A stretch of DNA of 64,000 nucleotides, from positions 29,802 to 93,801 of the forward strand of contig CAAETU010000063.1 in assembly GCA_900759045.1 (NCBI GenBank), in the 5' to 3' direction. A model generated the notes under the pieces. That model was not told where the DNA came from and did no database searches. It was given only the letters and a program-made list of their open reading frames with translations. Within the stretch, counting starts at the first letter, position 1; each line of letters starts with the position of its first letter. Position numbers and translations under genes: made by a program. This document shows, in pieces, positions 8,578 through 15,014 of this stretch. The stretch comes from an uncultured Collinsella sp. (lineage in GTDB: Bacteria > Actinomycetota > Coriobacteriia > Coriobacteriales > Coriobacteriaceae).

Positions 8578-8657
8578 TCGTTGGGGACGTTCTTAAACGA
8601 CTAGTCAAACAAGAACGTCCCCAACGACTAGTCGTTTAAGAACGTCCCCAATGACTA
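8578..8657. repeat. Intergenic palindromic repeat of the GGGGACGTTCTT family
   Basis: GTTGGGGACGTTCTT and its complement AAGAACGTCCCCAAC, interleaved with AAACGACTAGTC and its complement, form a nested palindrome. A second AAGAACGTCCCCAA copy follows. Related elements lie after other genes in this window (32113, 38848, 44563, 50447). The nested design resembles REP/RAYT-type elements; no RAYT gene is present here. Confidence 0.75.
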
Positions 8658-8975
8658 CTTGCGCTAGAGCATAAGTCACGCTAATAGTCAAGTTATGTCT
8701 GTTTAAACAAAATAGCGGCAGTACAAGTGCATTCGAGCTTGCCTAAAATCGATATTAATGAACAGCCTGCTTGTATCTGTAAAATGCACGGCTTGATGAG
8801 CGGCGCCTTGGCGGGTAATGAGTGAAAAACCAGCAACGTAATCAACTTGTAACAAACCTAGACGTTTAAACAAATAATGCAACCTTTTGCAAATTTAGCG
8901 ATAATTCCACAAACTAAACAGGTATACTTCCTTAATGTCGTGTAGGGAATACGTAGACAAAAAGGAGGTTATGTG
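8658..8975 (+). promoter_or_regulatory. AT-rich upstream region of the mannose-family PTS operon
   Basis: No gene is seen. The region is clearly AT-richer than its surroundings and contains two copies of GTTTAAACAAA (about 8700 and 8864), each containing the perfect 8-bp palindrome GTTTAAAC, 164 bp apart. A -10-like TATACT is at 8923-8928 without a convincing -35 at the right distance, suggesting activator dependence. AAAGGAGG at 8961-8968 is the RBS of the first PTS gene. Confidence 0.45.
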
Positions 8976-9965
8976 ATGGTAAGTATTGTTCTTGCTAGCC
9001 ACGGGGACTTGGCAGCTGGAATCAAGCAGACGGGCTCGATGGTCTTTGGCGATCAGCCGTCTGTTGCCGTGGTCTCGCTCGAGCCGAGCATGGGCCCTGA
9101 CGACTTCCGTGCCAAGGTCGAGGAAGCAATCGCTTCCTTCGAGGACCAGGAGCAGGTGCTCTTCCTCGTTGATCTGTGGGGCGGCACGCCGTTCAACCAG
9201 ATTAGCGGGCTCATCGAGGGCCACGATTCCTGGGCTATCGTCACCGGTGTCAACCTGCCTATGCTCATCGAGGCATATTCGCAGCGCTTTGACGCAAAGA
9301 ACACTGCACATGCGATCGCAAAACATCTCGTGACTGAGGCTAAGGCTGGCGTACGCGTCAAGCCCGAGTCTCTGGAGCCCGAGGAGAAGAAGCCGGCTGC
9401 GGCCGCCGCTGCTCCTGCAGGCGCCATCCCTCCGGGAACGGTCATCGGCGATGGGCACATCAAGATCGCCCACGTCCGTATCGACACCCGTCTGCTTCAT
9501 GGTCAGGTGGCCACCACGTGGACCAAGCAGATCAACCCCAACCGCATCATCGTGGTTTCCGACGGCGTTGCTCACGACGAGCTCCGTAAGACCATGATCG
9601 AGCAGGCTGCCCCTCCGGGAGTCCATGCCAACGTCGTGCCCATCAAGAAGATGGCCGAGGTCATCAAGGACACGCGCTTTGGTGACACCAAGGCCATGCT
9701 GCTCTTTGAGAACCCGCAGGATCTGCTCAAGGCCATCGAGGCCGGCGTCGACATCAAGGAAGTCAACATCGGTTCCATGGCTCACTCCAAGGGCAAGGTC
9801 GTCGTCACCAACGCCGTCGCTATGGGCGATGACGACGTCAAGACTCTCGAGGCCCTTAAGGCCAAGGGCGTCAAGTTCGAGGTCCGCAAGGTTCCTTCGG
9901 ATTCCTCCGAGGATCTCGACGCCATGTTGAAGAAAGCTAAGGCCGAACTGGCCGCTCAAGCATAG
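8976..9965 (+). CDS. manX: PTS mannose-family IIAB component
   Basis: 329 residues. ATG 8976 is chosen over the overlapping GTG 8973 because AGGAGG is 7 bases upstream. The IIA domain (1-~125) begins MVSIVLASHGDLA, with the phospho-accepting His9. An Ala/Pro linker (EEKKPAAAAAAPAGA) around 135-155 leads to the IIB domain with IRIDTRLLHGQV-like DTRLLHGQV, the second phospho-His at about 175. HPr passes phosphate to IIA, then IIB, then the sugar entering through IIC/IID. It is the first gene of a three-gene operon with IIC and IID and 18-base spacing. The family imports mannose, glucose, glucosamine or related sugars; specificity cannot be read from sequence. Confidence 0.95.
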   Translation: MVSIVLASHGDLAAGIKQTGSMVFGDQPSVAVVSLEPSMGPDDFRAKVEEAIASFEDQEQVLFLVDLWGGTPFNQISGLIEGHDSWAIVTGVNLPMLIEAYSQRFDAKNTAHAIAKHLVTEAKAGVRVKPESLEPEEKKPAAAAAAPAGAIPPGTVIGDGHIKIAHVRIDTRLLHGQVATTWTKQINPNRIIVVSDGVAHDELRKTMIEQAAPPGVHANVVPIKKMAEVIKDTRFGDTKAMLLFENPQDLLKAIEAGVDIKEVNIGSMAHSKGKVVVTNAVAMGDDDVKTLEALKAKGVKFEVRKVPSDSSEDLDAMLKKAKAELAAQA

Positions 9966-9983
9966 TAAAGGAGGGTCCGATAC

Positions 9984-10802
9984 ATGTCTGCAATCACTAT
10001 TCTGCTTGTTGCGATTGTCGCGTTGCTTGCCGGTATGGAAGGCATTCTGGATGAGTTCCAGTTCCATCAGCCGCTCGTGGCATGCACGCTTATCGGTCTC
10101 GTAACCGGTCACCTTCAGGAGGGCATCCTCCTGGGCGGTTCGCTCCAGATGATGGCCCTTGGCTGGGCTAACGTCGGCGCCGCCGTCGCGCCTGACGCCG
10201 CTCTGGCCTCGGTCGCTTCTTCGATCATCATGGTGCTCGCCCTCAACGGTGGCGCCACCGATTCGGCCAAGGCCGTTACCACCGCTATCGCCGTCGCCGT
10301 CCCGCTGTCGGTCGCTGGTCTGTTCCTGACCATGATCTGCCGTACCATTGCTACCGCTATTGCTCACGCCATGGACGGTTGCGCCGAGAAGGGCGACTTC
10401 TCCGGCATCGAGCGCTGGCAGTATGCTGCCATCCTCATGCAGGGCCTTCGTATCGCCATCCCGGCAGTGCTTCTGTGCGTCATCCCGGCCGAGGCCGTTA
10501 CCAACGCGCTTAACGCTATGCCCGACTGGCTGTCCGGCGGCATGGCTGTCGGCGGCGGCATGGTCGCTTCCGTCGGTTACGCCATGGTCATCAACATGAT
10601 GGCCACCAAGGAGACCTGGCCGTTCTTCGTCCTCGGCTTTGTCCTTGCTGCCATCCCTCAGCTCACGCTGATCGCCCTTGGTCTCATCGGCATCTCCCTT
10701 GCCCTCATCTACCTTGGCCTTAAGGATCTGGCCAAGCAGGGTGGCGGCATGGGCGGTGGCTCCGGCGACCCGCTCGGCGACATTCTGAACGATTACGAGT
10801 AG
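9984..10802 (+). CDS. manY: PTS mannose-family IIC component
   Basis: 272 residues with a strong RBS (AAAGGAGGG). It opens with SAITILLVAIVALLAGMEGILDEFQFHQPLVACTLIGL-type sequence and the family motif GGSLQMMALGWANVGAAVAPDAALASVAS. Multiple membrane segments end in a Gly-rich cytoplasmic tail. With IID it forms the membrane channel of the mannose-type permease. It lies between IIAB and IID. Confidence 0.95.
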   Translation: MSAITILLVAIVALLAGMEGILDEFQFHQPLVACTLIGLVTGHLQEGILLGGSLQMMALGWANVGAAVAPDAALASVASSIIMVLALNGGATDSAKAVTTAIAVAVPLSVAGLFLTMICRTIATAIAHAMDGCAEKGDFSGIERWQYAAILMQGLRIAIPAVLLCVIPAEAVTNALNAMPDWLSGGMAVGGGMVASVGYAMVINMMATKETWPFFVLGFVLAAIPQLTLIALGLIGISLALIYLGLKDLAKQGGGMGGGSGDPLGDILNDYE

Positions 10803-10818
10803 GAGGGGAGTGATACAT

Positions 10819-11739
10819 ATGGCAGAGAACAAGATTCAGCTCACCAAGGCTGACCGCAAGAAGGTTTGCTTCCGTCATCAGTTCCTTCAGGGCTCGTGGA
10901 ACTACGAGCGTATGCAGAACGGCGGCTGGTGCTTCGCAATGATCCCTGCGATCAAGAAGCTCTACACCAGCAAGGATGACCAGATTGCCGCTCTTAAGCG
11001 CCACCTGGAGTTCTATAACACCCACCCCTATGTTTCCGCCCCCGTCATTGGCGTTACCCTCGCCCTCGAGGAGGAGCGCGCCAACGGTGCTCCGATCGAT
11101 GATGTCGCCATCCAGGGCGTCAAGGTCGGTATGATGGGCCCGCTCGCCGGCGTCGGTGACCCCGTCTTCTGGTTCACCCTTCGCCCGATTCTGGGCGCTC
11201 TGGGCGCTTCCCTGGCCATGTCCGGCAGCATTGTCGGTCCGCTGCTGTTCTTCTTCGCGTGGAACATCATCCGTTACGCTTTCCTGTGGTACACGCAGGA
11301 GTTTGGCTACAAGGTCGGCTCCTCCATCGCCAAGGACCTCTCCGGTGGTCTGATGGGCAAGGTCACCGAGGGTGCTTCCATCCTGGGTATGTTCATCATC
11401 GGCGCCCTGGTCGAGCGCTGGGTGTCCATTTCCTTCACCCCGATCGTCTCCACGGTCAAGCAGTCTGCTGGCGCCTTTATCGACTGGGCTAGCCTGCCCT
11501 CCGGTTCCGAGGGTATCAAGGAAGCACTGACGATGTACAACTCCGTCGGTGCTACCGCCCTTGATCAGATGAAGGTAACCACGCTTCAGGCCAACCTCGA
11601 TCAGCTCATCCCCGGCCTTGCCGCCGTGTGCCTGACCCTGCTGGTCTGCAAGCTCCTCAAGAAGAAGGTCAGCCCGATCGTCATCATCCTGGCTCTCTTC
11701 GCCGTCGGCATCATCGGTCGCTTCTGCGGCTTCATGTAA
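10819..11739 (+). CDS. manZ: PTS mannose-family IID component
   Basis: 306 residues. ATG 10819 is chosen because AGGAGGGG (10801-10808) is 10 bases upstream, whereas the in-frame GTG 10810 would overlap the RBS. Family features: NYERMQNGGWCFAMIPAIKKLY near the N-terminus, EEERANGAPIDDVAIQGVKVGMMGPLAGVGDPVFWFT, and C-terminal membrane helices ending RFCGFM. It completes the membrane complex with IIC and is the last gene before a terminator-like hairpin. Confidence 0.95.
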   Translation: MAENKIQLTKADRKKVCFRHQFLQGSWNYERMQNGGWCFAMIPAIKKLYTSKDDQIAALKRHLEFYNTHPYVSAPVIGVTLALEEERANGAPIDDVAIQGVKVGMMGPLAGVGDPVFWFTLRPILGALGASLAMSGSIVGPLLFFFAWNIIRYAFLWYTQEFGYKVGSSIAKDLSGGLMGKVTEGASILGMFIIGALVERWVSISFTPIVSTVKQSAGAFIDWASLPSGSEGIKEALTMYNSVGATALDQMKVTTLQANLDQLIPGLAAVCLTLLVCKLLKKKVSPIVIILALFAVGIIGRFCGFM

Positions 11740-11795
11740 GCACGCTTCGGCTTAAGACCGAGAGTTGCTAGGTAAGGGCTTTTGAGCCATTGAAA

Positions 11796-11838
11796 CGGAC
11801 CGCACCCGGTGGGTACACTGGATGCGGTCCGATTGTTT
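11796..11838 (+). terminator. Terminator-like hairpin between manZ and manO
   Basis: The 9-bp perfect stem CGGACCGCA / TGCGGTCCG (11796-11804 with 11823-11831) has an 18-base loop and is followed by ATTGTTTTA. It ends only about 20 bases before the manO start, so it could act as an operon-internal attenuator that lowers manO expression. Confidence 0.7.
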
Positions 11839-11859
11839 TATTTGGAGGGCGAGGCGCGC

Positions 11860-12258
11860 ATGGCGCAATCTCAGAACAGCACGGTCGATCTGGCAACGCC
11901 GGCAACCTGCCTGATGGGGCTTACCAGCCACGGTAACGTGATGGTGGGCAATAAGGCGTTCGAGTATTACAACGAGCGCAATCCCGAGGATTATATTCAA
12001 ATCCCGTGGGACGAGGTCGACTATATTGCCGCCGAGGTTTTACGCGGCACCAAGAAGATCACGCGTTTTGCCATCTTCACCAAGGACAACGGTCACTTTA
12101 CGTTTTCGACGCGCGACGACAAAGAGACGCTTCGTGCTGTCCGCAAGTACGTCGACGAGGATAAGCTCGTGCGTTCGCCCGACTTTATCGATGTGACTGC
12201 CAAGGGCGCCAAGAGCATCCCCTCCGTTATCAAAAACCTCTTCCACAAAGGTAACTAG
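11860..12258 (+). CDS. manO: DUF956 family protein (ManO-like, mannose PTS associated)
   Basis: 132 residues from ATG 11860, with GGAGGG 10 bases upstream (a longer in-frame GTG start is unsupported). The sequence VDLATPATCLMGLTSHGNVMVGNKAFEYYNERNPEDYIQIPWDEVDYIAAEV is typical of DUF956, a small soluble protein usually encoded right after mannose-family PTS genes. DUF956/ManO is reported as a regulator or accessory factor of that PTS in lactic acid bacteria. The gene position here supports the assignment. Confidence 0.85.
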   Translation: MAQSQNSTVDLATPATCLMGLTSHGNVMVGNKAFEYYNERNPEDYIQIPWDEVDYIAAEVLRGTKKITRFAIFTKDNGHFTFSTRDDKETLRAVRKYVDEDKLVRSPDFIDVTAKGAKSIPSVIKNLFHKGN

Positions 12259-12282
12259 TCATTAAAGAGCGCCCCCCAAAGT

Positions 12283-12482
12283 GGGACGCAGTTTCCCATG
12301 GGGCTCGATTGGGAAAGTGCATCCCAGTTCGAGTGCCGATTCCGGGATGTAGTTTCCGGAACGGGGTCGTTTGGGAAACCGTGTCCCGTTTCGAGCCGAA
12401 ATTCTGGGACACAGTTTCCAGCGAGGTCCCATTGGGAAAGTTTGACCCAGAATTTGCCTGGATAGTGGGACACACTTTCCGG
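12283..12482. repeat. Tandem array of palindromic repeats, 61-62 bp period
   Basis: Units start at 12283, 12344, 12406 and 12467. Each opens with GGGAYNYAGTTTCC or a variant and (units 1-3) closes about 44 bases later with GGGAAAN5-6CCC, so each unit is itself an imperfect hairpin. The last unit is cut after the first arm. The DNA between manO and tRNA-Arg holds no gene. Related but less regular palindromes are at 50510-50705. Confidence 0.85.
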
Positions 12483-12561
12483 AGGGCTGTTCCACCGCAA
12501 CTTCGAAGAGTGGCTATACGCTGTATTACAACGGCGTAAATCTGCTACACTAGTACAACAT

Positions 12562-12637
12562 GCCTCCGTAGCTCAGGGGATAGAGCACCGCTCTCCTAAA
12601 GCGGGTGTCGACGGTTCGAATCCGCCCGGGGGCACCA
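12562..12637 (+). tRNA. tRNA-Arg(CCU), CCA end encoded
   Basis: Full cloverleaf. Acceptor arm GCCTCCG/CGGGGGC (with one G-U), D-arm around GCTCAGGGGATAGAGC, anticodon stem CCGCT/AGCGG with loop CTCCTAA (anticodon CCU at 12595-12597, reads AGG), T-arm with GGTTCGAATC, discriminator A and genomic CCA at 12635-12637. Confidence 0.95.
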
Positions 12638-12647
12638 GAAGATTATG

Positions 12648-12680
12648 ACGGCGTCGCGAGAGCGGCGCCGTTTCTGGTTT
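12648..12680 (+). terminator. Terminator of tRNA-Arg
   Basis: Stem ACGGCGTCGC / GCGGCGCCGT (one G-T wobble) with GAGA loop, followed by TTTCTGGTTT. Confidence 0.75.
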
Positions 12681-12692
12681 GTGGGGGCCGTC

Positions 12693-12772
12693 GGCGGATT
12701 CGAGCCGTCGACACCCGCGTCACCAATTTCCCGCGGGGGGGGGAGTTTTCGAATCCGCCCGGGGGCACCAGA
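12693..12772. repeat. Inverted and direct duplications of the tRNA-Arg 3' half
   Basis: 12693-12718 is the reverse complement of tRNA positions 12601-12626 with one mismatch. 12748-12772 repeats tRNA positions 12615-12639 exactly (25 bp including the CCA end). Such 3'-tRNA duplications are what integration at a tRNA attachment site leaves; no integrase gene is next to it. Confidence 0.8.
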
Positions 12773-12780
12773 GGAATATC

Positions 12781-12815
12781 GAGCCCGGTACCGCTATGGT
12801 GCCGGGCTCTTCTGG
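12781..12815 (+). terminator. Second hairpin terminator downstream of the tRNA duplication
   Basis: Stem GAGCCCGGTACC / GGTGCCGGGCTC (one wobble) with loop GCTAT, followed by TTCTGGTTC. It has the same tail motif TTCTGGTT as the tRNA terminator, so the tRNA end and its terminator may have been duplicated together. Confidence 0.6.
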
Positions 12816-12828
12816 TTCATGTCATGTC

Positions 12829-12868
12829 AAAAACGAAGCGCCCGCTTGCTGGGGAAGCAAGCGGGCGC
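12829..12868 (-). terminator. Intrinsic terminator of the pknB operon
   Basis: On the minus strand, the stem GCGCCCGCTTGC and its complement (12838-12849 with 12857-12868) are followed by TTCGTTTTT. It lies 53 bases beyond the pknB stop. Confidence 0.9.
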
Positions 12869-12920
12869 CTGTGAGCGAATATGTTTGCGGCGAGAGCCGT
12901 GATGAGCGGTGGGGTGGCGA

Positions 12921-14882
12921 CTAGTTGGTCGTACCGGAATCGTCGCCCGTGCCCGAGCCAGAGCCCGAACCCGAGCCAGAAAGTGCGACCGTCAGCGTAA
13001 TCGTGCTGTCGGTGGACTGCTTGCCGGTGGGGGAGACGCCCGTAACAGTGGCATCCTCGTTACCGCTCACGGGATTGCCGTTCTGGTCACAGAAGCCAAT
13101 GTTATAGAAACCGGCGTTGTTGAGCGCGGTAACGGCGGCGGAAATGCTCTTGCCGTACAGGTTGCCCGGGACGGTGGCCTTGCCGGACTTCTTGGCAATG
13201 ACGACGGTAATCGTGGCACCGGGCTTCTGCTTGCCGCTGGGGTTCCAGCTGATCACGGTGCCCTCGGTAACCGAGTCGTTCTCCTGGTAGCTCACGTCGA
13301 CACCAAAGCCTGCCATATCGAGGGCGTTGCGCGCCTGGGCCTCGGTCATGTCGGTCAGGTCGGGGACGGACGTGGTATCCGGGCCGCTCGAGACCTTGTA
13401 CGAGATGGTCGTGCCCTTCGCGACTTCCTTACCGGCTTCGGTGCTCTGCTCAAAGACCTGGCCCTCATCGGCCTCGTTGGCCTCCTCGGAGGCGTTGCCC
13501 TTCAGGCCAACGCTTGCCAGTGCGGCTTCTGCCTGGTCCTTGGTCAGGCCGACAAGCCGGGGAACCTCAACCTTCTCGGAGGGCTTGGGGCCCTTGGAGA
13601 TTACCAGGTTCACCTTGGTGCCCTTGGCCTTCTTGGTGTTGCCGTTGGGCGTCTGCTCGGCGACCTTGCCCTCGTCGACATCGTCGTTGTAGCTTTGGTC
13701 GATGGTGCCGACCTCGAGGCCGGCTTCCTTGATCAGCTCGACGGCAGTCTGCTGGTCCTTGCCCAGTACATCGGGAACGGTGACCTGCTCGCCGCCAAAG
13801 AGTCCTGTGGCAAAGGCCACCACGATGCCGATGACGGCAACCGCTGCCACCACGGCGGCGATGATCTTGTTTTTGTTGGATTTGGGCTCTTCGACCTCGT
13901 AGGAGCCGGTGGAGCCCGAAACCGAGCTACGGGTGGTATTCTGCCCGCTCACGCCCGAGACGGGACGCACCATGGCGCGCGTCTGATCGGAAAGCTCGCG
14001 AGTCTTGGTGGCGCCCAGCTCGCCGGGGGCACCGATGATGCGCGTGGGCTCCGAGACGTTGACGGCACGGCCCGACAGGTAGCTGTTGAGCACCTGACGC
14101 AGCTCGTCGGCGGTCTGGAAGCGGTTTGCCGGGTCCTTCTCCATGCACTTGAGGATGATGCGCTCAAGGTCGGCGTCGACACCGGAGTTGATCTGGCTCG
14201 GCGGAATAGGCAGCTCGTTGACCTGCTTGAGTGCGACCGAGATAGCGTCGTCACCGTCAAAGGGCACGCGGCCGGTGGCGCATTCATACATCACGACGCC
14301 CAGCGAGTAGATATCCGAGGTGGGGCCGAGGTCCTGACCACGGGTCTGCTCGGGGCTGACGTAGTGGGCGGTTCCCAGCACGTTGTTGTCTTGCGTGAGG
14401 TGGCTGTTCTTGGCGCGCGCGATGCCAAAGTCCATCACCTTGATGTTGCCGTCGGGCAGCACCATGATGTTCTGCGGCTTAATGTCGCGGTGGATGATCT
14501 CGTGCTTGTGGGCGACCGAAAGCGCGGAGCTGATCTGCGAGCCGATCTGGGCGACCTTCTTGGGGTCGAGGGCGCCGTGGCTCTTGATGCCGCTCTTAAG
14601 GTCGGTACCGCGCAGGTACTCCATGACGATGTAATAGGTGTCGCCGTCCTTGCCCCAATCGTAGACGCCCACGATATAAGGGGAGGAGAGACCGGCTGCT
14701 GCCTGGGCCTCCTGCTTAAAGCGTGCGGCGAAGGTTGCGTCGCCAGCATACTGCGGCAGCATGATCTTGACGGCTACCGTGCGGTCGAGGACCTGGTCCT
14801 GTGCGCGGTAGACGGTCGCCATGCCGCCTGTTCCCACCTTATCCTTGAGGAGGTATCTTCCCCCGAGGACCCTCTGTTCCAT
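12921..14882 (-). CDS. pknB: Membrane Ser/Thr protein kinase PknB with PASTA domains
   Basis: 653 residues. Start ATG 14882 has TTAGGAG six bases upstream; the in-frame ATG 14897 lacks an RBS. Kinase domain about 8-265: Gly loop VGTGGMATVY, VAVKIM lysine, HRDIKPQN near 131, DFGIA, and APE-type SPEQ. A Ser/Thr-rich juxtamembrane part, one membrane helix at about 336-357, then four extracellular PASTA repeats (starts near 364, 433, 503, 570) and a Gly/Ser tail. PASTA kinases sense cell-wall fragments and control division and wall synthesis. It is the last gene of the cluster with the SEDS-PBP fusion, the PP2C phosphatase and FHA proteins, the usual actinobacterial setting. Confidence 0.97.
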   Translation of the reverse strand: MEQRVLGGRYLLKDKVGTGGMATVYRAQDQVLDRTVAVKIMLPQYAGDATFAARFKQEAQAAAGLSSPYIVGVYDWGKDGDTYYIVMEYLRGTDLKSGIKSHGALDPKKVAQIGSQISSALSVAHKHEIIHRDIKPQNIMVLPDGNIKVMDFGIARAKNSHLTQDNNVLGTAHYVSPEQTRGQDLGPTSDIYSLGVVMYECATGRVPFDGDDAISVALKQVNELPIPPSQINSGVDADLERIILKCMEKDPANRFQTADELRQVLNSYLSGRAVNVSEPTRIIGAPGELGATKTRELSDQTRAMVRPVSGVSGQNTTRSSVSGSTGSYEVEEPKSNKNKIIAAVVAAVAVIGIVVAFATGLFGGEQVTVPDVLGKDQQTAVELIKEAGLEVGTIDQSYNDDVDEGKVAEQTPNGNTKKAKGTKVNLVISKGPKPSEKVEVPRLVGLTKDQAEAALASVGLKGNASEEANEADEGQVFEQSTEAGKEVAKGTTISYKVSSGPDTTSVPDLTDMTEAQARNALDMAGFGVDVSYQENDSVTEGTVISWNPSGKQKPGATITVVIAKKSGKATVPGNLYGKSISAAVTALNNAGFYNIGFCDQNGNPVSGNEDATVTGVSPTGKQSTDSTITLTVALSGSGSGSGSGTGDDSGTTN

Positions 14883-15014
14883 TCCTGCTCCTAACATAAC
14901 TATTCGCTCAACGATGTGTGTAGTACCTACGATGTGGCCGCTGGGGCCGTGTGGCGCGTTGCCGCTAACTCTTCGGCCGCGGCGCGCCTCGGGTGTCCGA
15001 TTCGATCATGGGCA

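Noticed and set aside
12283..12482. CRISPR array interpretation of the periodic repeats
   Set aside because: The repeats are imperfect palindromes of about 44 bp with similar spacers and vary between units; no cas genes are present.
12255..12539. Overlapping ORFs through the palindromic array
   Set aside because: Frames on both strands repeat the same short words because the DNA repeats; no RBS or domain.
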